Of a stretch of DNA of 64,000 nt, positions 10,317 to 18,860 are shown one piece after another (the stretch's first letter is position 1; each line of letters opens with the position of its first letter). Under the pieces are notes generated by a model, which had not been told where the DNA came from, did not search any database, and saw only the letters and a program-made list of their open reading frames with translations. The position numbers were made by a program, and so were the translations under genes. The stretch is from JBDTNL01 sp039933785. GTDB taxonomy: Bacteria; Acidobacteriota; Thermoanaerobaculia; Multivoradales; JAGPDF01. The DNA is taken from the NCBI GenBank assembly GCA_039933785.1, contig JBDTNL010000006.1, positions 1 through 64,000 of the forward strand. The letters run 5' to 3'.

Positions 10317-12533
10317 ATGAGCCTTCGCCAACGTCTGCAGGCCCACAGCAAGGACACGCGCTGGATCGTCGCCGGCCTCGGACTCCTGCTGCTCGTCCTT
10401 TCGGGGATCTACGTCTTCATCCTCCGCAGTCGTCAGTTGCCCGCCAGCCTGGTCACCAACCGGGTGCTGATCTTCCTCCTCTGGTACATCGACGTCGTGC
10501 TCATCGTGGCGGTGTTCTTCGTGCTGCTACGCAACTTGCTCAAGCTGTTGGTCGAGCGCCGTCATCGCATCCTGGGCGCGAAGTTCAAGACCAAGCTAGT
10601 GGCGACGTACATCGGCCTGTCGCTGGTGCCGGTCCTGATCCTCTTCGTCTACGCCACGAACCTGCTGCAGAGCGCCATCGATCGTTGGTTCACCGCGCCG
10701 GTGGAGCAGGTCGTCACCTACGGCAATGCTATGGCGCAGGCGATGACGACTCGCGTCCAGTCGACCGCCATGCGCGACGCCCGGCGCGTGCTGCACGACA
10801 TCGAGCCGAGCGGCACCAATGCCATCGAGCGTCCCCAACTCGGCAACCGGCTGCAGGAACTCCGCGCCGAGCTCGAAGCGGACTACCTCGCGGTCTATGC
10901 CGACCGCCAGCTCGTCCACGGATCGGTCAACCCACAAGCCGGAATGTCCGATCTGCCGGACCCCAGCAAATCGTTCTTGATCGCCGTACTGAGAGACGGG
11001 CGGGCCCCCGGGGTCATCGAGCTCCCGGGCCCCAACGCGCTGCTGGCCATTGCGGGTGTCGCCGGGGCCACCGGTCCGGCCGGCCGCACGGTCGTCGTTC
11101 TCGGCACGCGGCTCGAACCGGAGGTGACCGCCGGCCGTGCCGCGCTCATCGAGGCCTACCAGGGCTTCCTGCAGCTCGAGGTCCAGAAGGGCGACCTCAA
11201 GACCAGTCATCTACTCACCTTCCTCATGGTGACGCTGTTGATCCTTCTCGCCTCCTCGTGGACCGGGCTCTATCTCGCTCGACGAGTCACCATCCCCATT
11301 CAAGCCCTCGCCGAAGGCACCAGACGCATCGCCTCGGGAGAGCTCGGCCATCGAGTGGAGACCGCGGCCGACGATGAGCTCCGCATTCTGGTCGACTCCT
11401 TCAACCAGATGACCGCCGAGCTCGAGCGCAACAAAGCGGCGCTCGAACGCGGCAACCGCGAATTGCTCGAGGCCAACCGCCGGCTTGCTGCGGAGCGCGC
11501 CCTGATCGCGACGGTGCTTCAGAACGTCGCCGCGGGAGTGATCTCGCTCGACGCCGAGGGTCGGGTCTTCACCTGCAACGGAGCTGCTCTCGCCATGCTC
11601 CGCCAATCCGAGAGCGAGGTGCTCGGCAAGCTCGCCGCGGACGCTTGGCGAGACGAGCAGCGCGGACGCCTGGCTGCGCTGTTCGCTGCCCCCGAGAGCA
11701 CGGCGGTCGGCAGCTTGTCGAGCGCCTCTAGCCGCGAGCTGCGCATGGCGCTCGGCGGCGAATGGAAGACGTTCGAGGTCAAGGTGAATTCCATGCTCGA
11801 CGAGGCCGGGCAACCGCTCGGCCGTGTGGTCGTGCTCGAGGACCTGACCGAGCTGCTCCAAGCGCAGCAGATCGCCGCCTGGAGCGAGGCGGCGCGCCGC
11901 ATCGCGCACGAGATTCGCAATCCGCTGACACCGATCAAGCTGGCCGCCGAACGCCTGGAGCAGAAGCGTCGCAACGAGGATCCGGGACTCCAGGCCGCAG
12001 TCAGCGAAGCGGTCGAGATCATCGTTCGCGAGGTCGAGGCCATGAAACACATGGTGGACGAGTTCTCGCGCTTCGCTCGCATGCCCCGGCCGCAACCCGA
12101 GGCGATCGAAGTGGCGCGCGTGGTGGACGAGGTGCTCCACCTGTACCGCGGCTTGAAACCGGGCGTCGAACTGTCGGCCGAAGTAGCCGCGAATAGCGCG
12201 CGCGCCCTGCTCGACCCGTCACAGTTCCGGCGCGCGCTGATCAACCTGCTCGACAACGCATTGGAAGCGACCGAAGCTCCGGGGCGAGTCACCGTCGAAA
12301 CCCGCACTCTCGACAACGGTAGCCTCGAAGTCAGGGTGGCGGACACCGGGCGCGGCATCCCGCCGGATGCGCGGGAGAAACTCTTCCGCCCCTACTTCTC
12401 CACCAAGGGCCGCGGCACCGGTCTCGGCCTCGCCATCGTGCACCGCATCGTCGGCGACCACCACGGCACGATCCGGGTCGACGACAACGAACCGCAGGGT
12501 TCGGTGTTCACCATCGAGCTGCCGCAGACCTGA
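10317..12533 (+). CDS. ntrY: NtrY-type sensor histidine kinase
   Basis: A 738-residue membrane kinase. Two N-terminal transmembrane segments (about 17-37 and 45-70) and a third at about 90-113 precede an extracytoplasmic region of some 180 residues. A further segment (about 298-320) leads into HAMP, then PAS, HisKA and HATPase_c. The phospho-acceptor is His531 in ARRIAHEIRNPLTPIK; the ATP lid has DTGRGIPP and GTGLGLAIV. This architecture matches NtrY, which with NtrX controls nitrogen, redox or envelope responses in different phyla. No NtrX-like response regulator is adjacent; the nearest NtrC-type protein is the unlinked one at 1-812. Linkage to DUF4390 supports the NtrY label. Confidence 0.88.
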   Translation: MSLRQRLQAHSKDTRWIVAGLGLLLLVLSGIYVFILRSRQLPASLVTNRVLIFLLWYIDVVLIVAVFFVLLRNLLKLLVERRHRILGAKFKTKLVATYIGLSLVPVLILFVYATNLLQSAIDRWFTAPVEQVVTYGNAMAQAMTTRVQSTAMRDARRVLHDIEPSGTNAIERPQLGNRLQELRAELEADYLAVYADRQLVHGSVNPQAGMSDLPDPSKSFLIAVLRDGRAPGVIELPGPNALLAIAGVAGATGPAGRTVVVLGTRLEPEVTAGRAALIEAYQGFLQLEVQKGDLKTSHLLTFLMVTLLILLASSWTGLYLARRVTIPIQALAEGTRRIASGELGHRVETAADDELRILVDSFNQMTAELERNKAALERGNRELLEANRRLAAERALIATVLQNVAAGVISLDAEGRVFTCNGAALAMLRQSESEVLGKLAADAWRDEQRGRLAALFAAPESTAVGSLSSASSRELRMALGGEWKTFEVKVNSMLDEAGQPLGRVVVLEDLTELLQAQQIAAWSEAARRIAHEIRNPLTPIKLAAERLEQKRRNEDPGLQAAVSEAVEIIVREVEAMKHMVDEFSRFARMPRPQPEAIEVARVVDEVLHLYRGLKPGVELSAEVAANSARALLDPSQFRRALINLLDNALEATEAPGRVTVETRTLDNGSLEVRVADTGRGIPPDAREKLFRPYFSTKGRGTGLGLAIVHRIVGDHHGTIRVDDNEPQGSVFTIELPQT

Positions 12534-12535
12534 CA

Positions 12536-12541
12536 TACTTT
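12536..12541 (+). promoter_or_regulatory. Putative -10 box (TACTTT) for leaderless yqeY-like gene
   Basis: TACTTT ends 6 bases before the ATG at 12548. It lies just after the ntrY stop and there is no Shine-Dalgarno. Confidence 0.4.
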
Positions 12542-12547
12542 GCCGCC

Positions 12548-13003
12548 ATGAGCACCACTCCCCAGCAGGGCATCGAGGCCGAGGTCAAGGCGGCGCTCAA
12601 GGCGGGCGAAAAGGAACGGCTCGGCACGCTCCGCCTGCTGCTCGGCGAGCTCAAGAACGAGAAGATCAAGCGCGGAGCCGAGGTCGACGATGCGGGGTTC
12701 GCCGGCGTGTTGCGCAAGATGATCAAGCAGCGGCACGATTCCGTCGAGCAGTACACCAAGGGCAATCGCCCCGAGCTCGCGGCCAAGGAGCAGGCGGAGA
12801 TCGCGCTGCTCGAGGTCTACTTGCCGCAGCAGACCAGCGAAGCCGATCTGCGCATCGCGGCGGCCGAGAGCATCGCCGCGCTGGGCTTGAGCGGCCCGAG
12901 CGCCACCGGCGTCGTGATGAAGGCCATGATTGCGCGGTTCGGAGCCACGGCCGACAGCGGGACGATCAGCCGCGTGGTGCGCGAGCTTCTCGCCGCCAAG
13001 TAG
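12548..13003 (+). CDS. GatB/YqeY domain-containing protein
   Basis: A 151-residue member of the YqeY family, homologous to the C-terminal helical domain of GatB, the tRNA-dependent amidotransferase subunit. Typical features are an N-terminal KAGEKERLGTLRLLLGELKN helix, the KQRHDSVEQYTKGNRPELA segment, EIALLEVYLPQQ and a terminal helical bundle. The free-standing protein is widespread, and its exact role, perhaps tRNA-linked, is unsettled. In many genomes it neighbours rpsU or dnaG; here it follows ntrY and precedes selB by 54 bases. The start is the ATG at 12548, 6 bases after TACTTT. Confidence 0.9.
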   Translation: MSTTPQQGIEAEVKAALKAGEKERLGTLRLLLGELKNEKIKRGAEVDDAGFAGVLRKMIKQRHDSVEQYTKGNRPELAAKEQAEIALLEVYLPQQTSEADLRIAAAESIAALGLSGPSATGVVMKAMIARFGATADSGTISRVVRELLAAK

Positions 13004-13057
13004 CGCCCACTTCGGAGCCGTCGCGCTCCGTTCATCGGACACCACCCTTCATCCGCC

Positions 13058-14992
13058 ATGTCCCACCTCGTCATCGGTACCGCCGGACACGTCGATCATG
13101 GCAAGACGCGCCTGATCGAGGCGCTCACCGGTATCGACTGCGACCGCCTGACCGAGGAGAAGGCGCGCGGGATCACCATCGACCTCGGCTTTGCGCACCT
13201 CGACCGCGAAGACGTACAGCTGAGCTTCGTCGACGTGCCGGGGCACGAGCGCTTCCTGCACAATGCGCTCGCCGGCCTCGGCGGCATCCGCGCCATGCTG
13301 TTGGTCGTCGCGGCCGACGAGGGCGTCAAGCCCCAGACCCGCGAGCATCTCGCGGTGTGCGAGCTCCTCGGCCTCGAACACGCGGTCGTCGCGCTCACCA
13401 AGATCGACCTCGCATCGCCCGATCAGCGCGAGCTGGCCGAGCTCGAAGCGGCGGAATTGCTCGCTTCGACACAATTCGCGGAGGCCCCGATCCTTGGCGT
13501 CTCGAGCCGTACGGGCGAGGGGATCCCCGAGCTTCTAGGCGCCCTCACCGCACTCGCCAACCGACTGCAAGACCCGGCATCGCAGGAGCGCGGCGCGAGA
13601 CTGCCGATCGACCGCGCTTTCCATCTTCAGGGGCAAGGCAGCGTGGTCACCGGAACGCTCTCGGGCGCGAGCGTTCAACCGGGCGACGTGTTGCAGCTCT
13701 TGCCGGCCGATCGCGAAGTCCGCGTACGCAGCGTGCAGGTCCACGGCCACACGGTCGGGAGTGCGCCGGCGCGCGAGCGTGTGGCGCTGCAGCTCGCCGG
13801 CGTCGAGCTCGAGGAGCTCCAGCGAGGGATGACCGTAGCGACACCACGCACGCTGGGTGCGCGTCGCCGGCTGCTGTGCCGCATTCGCGTACTGCCCGAT
13901 GCTCCAGCGGCGCTGCGCTCCGGCGCCGAGGTGCGCGTGCACCTGTTGAGCAGCGAGTCCCTCGCCACCATCCGCCCCCTGGCGAGTGACCCTCTGACCC
14001 CGGGCGGTGAAGGTCTAGCGGAGATCCGACTCGCCGAACCCCTGGTCGCGGCGCGCGGAGATCGAATCATCCTCCGCCGCCCCTCGCCCGCCGCGACACT
14101 CGGCGGCGGCGAGGTTCTGGATCCAGACTGGCGCCGTCCACGACGTGATCGCACCTCCGCGCCGACGAGGGCGCAGGACGCCTTGAAGGCTGTGCAGAGT
14201 CTCGCCGCCGGCATCCCCGAGGCGCTCGTCTACTGGGCGAAATCGCAGGCCGAGCGCGGTGCCTCGGCGATCGAGCTTGCCCCCCGGCTAGGCTGGACTT
14301 CCGTCGCGGTCTCTCGAGAGCTCGACGCACTGGCCGGCTCCGGGCAGCTGCTGGTCGCGCCGATCGAGCCTCGCCGCTACCTCGCGCCGGCGAGCTACAT
14401 CGCTCTCGCCGATCGCGCCCGCCGCGTGCTCGGTGACTACTTCAGTCGGGAGCGCCTGGCGCGCGGCATGCCCAAAGCGGAAGCCGTGCGCCGCATCCTG
14501 CCCCGCACCGACGGGATCACCGAGCTCGCCGAGACGCTGCTCGGCTGGCTCCAGGCGCAGGGCGTGCTCGCGGTCAGCGGCGACATGGTGAATCTGCCGG
14601 GCCGTGGAGTGGATCTGTCCAACGAAGAGTCGGCGCTCTCGAAGGCCGTGCTCCAACGCTTCGAGGTCGCGGGGCTCGAGCCCCCCTCGCCGGGAGAGAT
14701 TCGGCAGGCCTTGAACGCGAAGCCGCAGATTCTCGAAGGCGTCATCCGCTTCCTGCACCAGCGCGGCAGCCTGGTCCGCTTGCCCAGTGGCCTCTTCCTC
14801 GCCGCCACCGCCTTCGCCGAGCTGCGGCGCGATCTCGAGGCGAGCGGTTGGGACCGCTTCAGCGTCGCGCAGTTCAAGGAGCGCTACAAGCTGACCCGAA
14901 AATGGGCCATCCCGCTGCTCGAACAACTGGACTCGAGCGGAGCGACGCGACGCATCGGCGACGAGCGCCAGATCGTCCGCCGGTCAAGCTGA
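13058..14992 (+). CDS. selB: Selenocysteine-specific elongation factor SelB
   Basis: A 644-residue GTPase that carries Sec-tRNA to UGA codons marked by a SECIS hairpin. The G domain shows GTAGHVDHGKT (G1), DCDRLTEEKARGITIDLGF (switch region), DVPGHERF (G3) and TKID (G4). EF-Tu-like beta-barrel domains follow to about residue 350. The C-terminal half consists of winged-helix repeats (about 380-644) that bind SECIS RNA. Its presence means the organism should make selenoproteins, but selA, selC and selD are not in this window and I found no convincing in-frame UGA gene here. No TANNNT box precedes the ATG at the leaderless spacing, so it may be read from an upstream promoter. Confidence 0.95.
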   Translation: MSHLVIGTAGHVDHGKTRLIEALTGIDCDRLTEEKARGITIDLGFAHLDREDVQLSFVDVPGHERFLHNALAGLGGIRAMLLVVAADEGVKPQTREHLAVCELLGLEHAVVALTKIDLASPDQRELAELEAAELLASTQFAEAPILGVSSRTGEGIPELLGALTALANRLQDPASQERGARLPIDRAFHLQGQGSVVTGTLSGASVQPGDVLQLLPADREVRVRSVQVHGHTVGSAPARERVALQLAGVELEELQRGMTVATPRTLGARRRLLCRIRVLPDAPAALRSGAEVRVHLLSSESLATIRPLASDPLTPGGEGLAEIRLAEPLVAARGDRIILRRPSPAATLGGGEVLDPDWRRPRRDRTSAPTRAQDALKAVQSLAAGIPEALVYWAKSQAERGASAIELAPRLGWTSVAVSRELDALAGSGQLLVAPIEPRRYLAPASYIALADRARRVLGDYFSRERLARGMPKAEAVRRILPRTDGITELAETLLGWLQAQGVLAVSGDMVNLPGRGVDLSNEESALSKAVLQRFEVAGLEPPSPGEIRQALNAKPQILEGVIRFLHQRGSLVRLPSGLFLAATAFAELRRDLEASGWDRFSVAQFKERYKLTRKWAIPLLEQLDSSGATRRIGDERQIVRRSS

Positions 14993-14999
14993 GCAGCGA

Positions 15000-15005
15000 T
15001 ACACT
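15000..15005 (+). promoter_or_regulatory. Putative -10 box (TACACT) for leaderless CoA-binding gene
   Basis: TACACT ends 7 bases before the ATG at 15013, immediately after the selB stop. No Shine-Dalgarno is present. Confidence 0.4.
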
Positions 15006-15012
15006 GCTTGCC

Positions 15013-15384
15013 ATGAAGACCGTCGCTATCCTCGGCGCCTCGAGCGACCGCCACAAGTTCGGCAATAAGTCCGTGCGTGCGCACTTGCAGGCCGGCTACC
15101 GAGTCTTTCCGATCAACCCGAAGGAAACCGAGATCGAAGGCCAGACGGCCTACCCGACCCTCGCGGCGCTTCCCGAACAACCGGAGCGAGTGAGCGTGTA
15201 TCTGCCGCCCGCCATCGGTCTCAAGCTGCTGCCCGACATCGCCGCCACTGACGCCCGCGAAGTTTTCTTCAACCCTGGGGCCGCCGATGACGCGATCATG
15301 GCCGAGGCCGAGCGTCTCGGAGTACCCGCGATCGACGGCTGCAGCATCGTCGACCTGGGCCTTTCGCCCGCGGACTTTCCGTAA
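15013..15384 (+). CDS. CoA-binding (Rossmann) domain protein
   Basis: A 123-residue single-domain protein of the succinyl-CoA-synthetase-like CoA-binding type (YccU-like). It begins with the nucleotide-binding loop VAILGASSDRHKFGN and continues through YRVFPINPKETEIEG, the VSVYLPPAIGLKLLPDI strand-helix and FFNPGAADDAIMAEAE to the C-terminal DGCSIVDLG. Free-standing members bind CoA or related nucleotides, but their physiological role is poorly defined. The frame is open upstream into selB; the ATG at 15013 is chosen because it gives the standard N-terminus and lies 7 bases after TACACT. Confidence 0.88.
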   Translation: MKTVAILGASSDRHKFGNKSVRAHLQAGYRVFPINPKETEIEGQTAYPTLAALPEQPERVSVYLPPAIGLKLLPDIAATDAREVFFNPGAADDAIMAEAERLGVPAIDGCSIVDLGLSPADFP

Positions 15385-15404
15385 GCACGAGCTCAGAGGT
15401 TGCG

Positions 15405-16034
15405 ATGCAAGCCATCCTCGTCCACGGGATGGGACGCACGCCGCTATCCCAGCTGATCCTGGCGAAGCGACTGCGGGACCAGGGCTTCGAGGTCCATCTC
15501 TTCGGATACTCTTCGCGGCGGCCGTTCGATTCCTGCGTGACGCGACTCGTCTCTCGAGTGCGCGCGGTGGTCGAGGATCAACCGTTCATTCTCGTCGGCC
15601 ACTCCCTGGGCACGGTCCTGATTCGCGCCGCCCTGCCACGGCTCACGCCGCTCGAGCCGGTCGGGTGTTTCTTTCTCGCCCCTCCCAGTCGGGTGCCGCG
15701 CGCCGCCAAATTCTTCGCCGGCAACCCGATCTATCGCCTGTACAGCCACGAGATGGGCCAACTGCTCGCGAGCGACGAATTCATGAATTCGCTGCCGATG
15801 CCCACCGTGCCAGTCCGGGTTTACGCCGGCACGGGCGGGCCGACGGGCCGGCGCTCCCCGTTCGGCAGCGAAGAGAACGACGGAATCCTCGCGGTCTCGG
15901 AGACTCCACTCGAGCCCGGCGGACCCGTGGTTCGGGTGCCGGTGATTCACACCGTCATCATGAATTCGCAAATCGTAGCCGACGATATTGCGGCGATGGC
16001 GAACAAGCTCGGTGGAGCGCGACGGCACCCATGA
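15405..16034 (+). CDS. Alpha/beta-hydrolase (lipase/PGAP1-like)
   Basis: A 209-residue alpha/beta-hydrolase fold protein. The N-terminus has the ILVHGMGRTPLS oxyanion segment, and the nucleophile elbow is ILVGHSLGTVL with Ser near residue 67. A late His is available in VPVIHTVIMNS, matching the expected catalytic His position. No signal peptide is seen, so it is probably cytoplasmic or membrane-associated. Substrate unknown; esterase or lipase activity is inferred from the fold. A GAGG Shine-Dalgarno lies before the ATG. Its stop overlaps the start of a 28-codon ORF as ATGA. Confidence 0.8.
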   Translation: MQAILVHGMGRTPLSQLILAKRLRDQGFEVHLFGYSSRRPFDSCVTRLVSRVRAVVEDQPFILVGHSLGTVLIRAALPRLTPLEPVGCFFLAPPSRVPRAAKFFAGNPIYRLYSHEMGQLLASDEFMNSLPMPTVPVRVYAGTGGPTGRRSPFGSEENDGILAVSETPLEPGGPVVRVPVIHTVIMNSQIVADDIAAMANKLGGARRHP

Positions 16035-16117
16035 AAACCATCCCCAAGATCTTCCTCGCGCTCGCCGGCTGTGGAGTGCTCGCGGGCCTCACTTCTGCCA
16101 AGGAGTGCCGCGACTAG
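16031..16117 (+). CDS. Tiny lipoprotein-like ORF (28 aa)
   Basis: This short ORF starts inside the stop of the hydrolase gene (ATGA overlap), a common mark of translational coupling. It encodes a basic N-terminus, a hydrophobic core and a lipobox-like LAGC, leaving a mature peptide of about 15 residues ending KECRD. This resembles very small lipoproteins such as entericidins in layout only; I see no sequence similarity. A GGTGGAG stretch about 12 bases upstream could serve as Shine-Dalgarno. It may be a real small envelope peptide or a chance ORF. Confidence 0.35.
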   Translation: MKTIPKIFLALAGCGVLAGLTSAKECRD

Positions 16118-16297
16118 AAGACGCGATTCCGAGCGGTCTCTGGGCGGCCAATCAGTGCAGCAGACTCCAAATCTCCGGCCCGTTTTGTTCAGCACTTGTG
16201 CAGCGAATACCGGACTGCTGCTACTCCGCGGCACGCGGCAAGAAAGTGGTCGAGCTCGGCGGACAAGATTGACTCGTTCTGAGAGTCCCGACCTCGG
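16118..16297. other. Convergent intergenic stretch with no recognised gene
   Basis: The 180 bases between the hydrolase/small-ORF unit and the converging amidase gene hold no protein I recognise in any frame. I see no U-tailed hairpin, only a short GC-rich inverted repeat near 16230. A patch around 16160-16180 looks superficially like a tRNA anticodon arm but has no matching acceptor or T arm. Confidence 0.5.
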
Positions 16298-17992
16298 CTA
16301 GCCCGCCAAGTCCGCCGTCTTCAAGAACCGCGGCTGCCGCCTCACCTTCGTCGCTTGTTCGAACGCGTACGCGAATCCGATGATCTTGCCATCGCTCCAC
16401 TTGGGGCCGATGAACGACAGGCCGATGGGGAGCCCGCACGCGAACCCGGCGGGAACCGTGACGCTCGGATAACCGGATACCGCGGCCGGAGTGGAGCTGC
16501 CCCCCGACACGCTGTCGCCGCTCACCAGGTCGATCAGCCACGCCGGTCCCTGAGTCGGAGCGACGAGCGCGTCGACCTTGAACTTGGCGAATACGACGTC
16601 GAGACCTCGCGTGCGTGAGGCGTCGACGCACGTCGCGAGGGCCTTCTTGTAGGCGGCGTCGGTGAGCGGACCCTTGGCCGCCGCCTTTTCCACGATCTCC
16701 TGGGCGAAGTAGGGCATCTCGCGGGCGCGCTCGGATTCGTTGAACTTGATCAAGTCTTCGAGGGTGCGGATCTTGTTGCTCGGGCCGAGCGACGCGAAAT
16801 AGGTCTCCAGGTCGGCCTTGAACTCGAAGAGCAGGACTTCGAATTCTGGAGTGTCGATTTCGGAGGCCGTCGGGAGATTTGCCGGATCGACCAATTCCGC
16901 GCCGGCGTCTTTGAGCGCCTTGAGCGCAGTCTCGGCGATGGCGTCGGCGTGTGTGCTGTAACCGAAGTAGCGTTCACGAAGGACTCCGATCCGAGCCCCG
17001 CGGAGAGCATCGGGCTTCAGGAAGCGAGTGAAGTCGAGCGCGCGCCCCGCGGCGCCGTGGGTCGCGGCGTCGACCGGGTCGACGCCGGCCAGGGCGGCGA
17101 GCAACGCCGCAGCGTCAGCAACGGTACGCGCCATCGGGCCTGCGGTGTCCTGGCTGTGGGCGATCGGGATGACGCCCGTGCGGCTCACCCAGCCGAGGGT
17201 CGGCTTGATGCCCACGATGCCCGATGCGGCGGCCGGCGACACGACCGAACCATCCGTTTCCGAGCCCACGGCCACGGCGGTGAGGTTCGCCGCCACTGCG
17301 ACGCCCGAGCCCGAGCTGGAGCCCGAAGGCGAGCGATCGAGCGCATAGGGGTTGCGGCACTGGCCGCCGCGCGCGCTCCAACCACTTGACGAGTGCGTCG
17401 AGCGGAAGTTCGCCCACTCGCTCAGATTGGCCTTGCCGAGCGGCACGGCTCCCGCCGCGCGTAGGCGCTGCACCAGGAATGCGTCCTTCGGTGCCGGTCC
17501 GCTCGCCAGCGCGAGTGACCCGGCGGTGGTGAGCATGCGGTCGCCAGTCGCGATGTTGTCCTTCAGCAGCACGGGAATTCCGTGGAGCGGCCCGCGAGAT
17601 CCTTTGGCCTTGCGCTCGGCATCGAGAGCCTCGGCGATCTGCAGAGCCTCTGGATTCGACTCGATGATCGCGGCGAGCGTGGGTCCCTGGCGATCGAGCG
17701 CCGCGATCCGCCCGAGATAGGCCTCGGTCAACGCTCGCGACGACGTCTTACCGGAAGCCATCGCGTCTTGCAGGCTCGAGAGCGTCGCCTCGGCGAACTC
17801 GAACGCGGGATCATCGAACCCAGCCGGACACGCTGCGTCTTGCAGAGCCGGCGCGTCGGCAGAGGCGCGTCCACTCAAGGCTCCCGCCCAGTCCGCAGTG
17901 GCCACGGCGGCGGCAAGTCCGGCGCCCACGCCCAGGAGGCCGCGCCGGGACAGACCCTTCGACTGCGCTTCGTCCTTGCGTCCATCGCTCAT
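16298..17992 (-). CDS. Tat-exported amidase (amidase signature family)
   Basis: A 564-residue amidase-signature enzyme. The Ser-cisSer-Lys triad is readable: Lys in VLLKDNIATGD, the glycine/serine-rich GSSSGSGVAVAANL, and the nucleophile region GSETDGSVVSPAAASGIVG. The N-terminus carries a twin-arginine-type signal, SRRGLLGVGAGLAAAVATA, so the enzyme is probably exported folded. Family members hydrolyse amides, including peptide amides and glutamine-like substrates; the substrate here is unknown. It is not GatA, given the export signal and context. The ATG at 17992 is supported by an AGGAG Shine-Dalgarno; the in-frame GTG at 18022 lies before it. It follows an SDR gene by 35 bases on the same strand. 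Confidence 0.9.
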   Translation of the reverse strand: MSDGRKDEAQSKGLSRRGLLGVGAGLAAAVATADWAGALSGRASADAPALQDAACPAGFDDPAFEFAEATLSSLQDAMASGKTSSRALTEAYLGRIAALDRQGPTLAAIIESNPEALQIAEALDAERKAKGSRGPLHGIPVLLKDNIATGDRMLTTAGSLALASGPAPKDAFLVQRLRAAGAVPLGKANLSEWANFRSTHSSSGWSARGGQCRNPYALDRSPSGSSSGSGVAVAANLTAVAVGSETDGSVVSPAAASGIVGIKPTLGWVSRTGVIPIAHSQDTAGPMARTVADAAALLAALAGVDPVDAATHGAAGRALDFTRFLKPDALRGARIGVLRERYFGYSTHADAIAETALKALKDAGAELVDPANLPTASEIDTPEFEVLLFEFKADLETYFASLGPSNKIRTLEDLIKFNESERAREMPYFAQEIVEKAAAKGPLTDAAYKKALATCVDASRTRGLDVVFAKFKVDALVAPTQGPAWLIDLVSGDSVSGGSSTPAAVSGYPSVTVPAGFACGLPIGLSFIGPKWSDGKIIGFAYAFEQATKVRRQPRFLKTADLAG

Positions 17993-18027
17993 GGAGATCT
18001 CCTCGAGAGTTTTCGCCTGCACTGGAT

Positions 18028-18798
18028 CTAGATCGACTGCCCGCCGTCGACAACGAAGATGCCGCCGGTAGTGAACGCGGCGGCATCGCTCGCCAAATAC
18101 ACCGCCATCCCGGCCACGTCGCGAGGCGCACCCAAGTGACCGAGCGGAATATCCGCCTCACGCGCGGCGCGTTGACCCTCGCCCTCGTAGAGCGCGGCGC
18201 TGAAACGGGTCTCGATCAGTCCGGGTGCGATCGCGTTCACCCGAATCTGCTCGCTGCCGAGCTCGAGCGCCAAGACCCGCGTCATATGCAGAACCGCCGC
18301 CTTGCTCACGCTGTAGACACCCAGGCCGGGCCAGGGGCGCAGTCCCGCGATCGAGGCGACGAAGATGATCGACCCACCGTCGCGGCGCAGCATGTGGGGC
18401 ACCACCGCACGGGCGAGCAAGGCGTAGCCCTTGACGTTGAGCTCGAAGGTCTTGTCCCAGTGCGCCGGCTCGGCGTCGAGCAGCGGCCCGAAATGCGGGT
18501 TGGTGGCGGCGTTCGCGACCGCGATGTCCACTCCGCCGAAGGTCGCGACGGCTTGGCTCACCACCGCCTCGATCTCTTCGGGTCGCGCGGCATGGGCGGC
18601 AACCGCCAACGCCTTGCCGCCGCCGGCGCGGATTTCCTCGGCCACCAGCTCCACGGCCTCGACCTTGCGGCTGGAAAGCGCCACCCGCGCACCGGCGGCT
18701 GCCAACGCCAGCGCGATGTCGCGCCCGATGCCGCGCGACGCGCCGGTGATCACCGCCACGCGGCCGTCGAGATCGAACGACGGAGCCGACTCCCTCAT
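18028..18798 (-). CDS. SDR family oxidoreductase (DHRS4-like)
   Basis: A 256-residue classical short-chain dehydrogenase/reductase. It has the cofactor loop TGASRGIG, a VANAATNPHFG segment resembling the NAAxNP of DHRS4-type enzymes, the catalytic YSVSK pair with Ser upstream (FVASIAG), and VNAIAPGLIETRFS. A basic RK after the second strand (ALSSRK) suggests NADP preference. It would reduce a ketone or aldehyde or the reverse; the substrate is not deducible. The ATG has AAGGAA upstream. It probably shares a transcript with the downstream Tat amidase, an unusual pairing. Confidence 0.9.
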   Translation of the reverse strand: MRESAPSFDLDGRVAVITGASRGIGRDIALALAAAGARVALSSRKVEAVELVAEEIRAGGGKALAVAAHAARPEEIEAVVSQAVATFGGVDIAVANAATNPHFGPLLDAEPAHWDKTFELNVKGYALLARAVVPHMLRRDGGSIIFVASIAGLRPWPGLGVYSVSKAAVLHMTRVLALELGSEQIRVNAIAPGLIETRFSAALYEGEGQRAAREADIPLGHLGAPRDVAGMAVYLASDAAAFTTGGIFVVDGGQSI

Positions 18799-18860
18799 CT
18801 GTTAAGTTCCTTTCAGACGGCGAGACTCAATCTAGCCGATCTGGCAGGCATGGAGGAAGC

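Noticed and set aside
9741..12533. 930-codon plus-strand frame starting before DUF4390
   Set aside because: Only the part from 10317 (NtrY) resembles a protein; the first third is an out-of-frame reading of the DUF4390 gene.
16150..16215. tRNA-like anticodon arm (CAGACTCCAAATCT)
   Set aside because: No acceptor stem, D arm or TTCGA loop can be paired around it, so it is not a tRNA gene.
16071..16301. Cysteine-containing open frames in the 16118-16297 gap
   Set aside because: Three overlapping frames are open for 76-95 codons, but none has a start signal, a known motif or plausible composition, and a frameshifted extension of the 28-residue ORF could not be supported.
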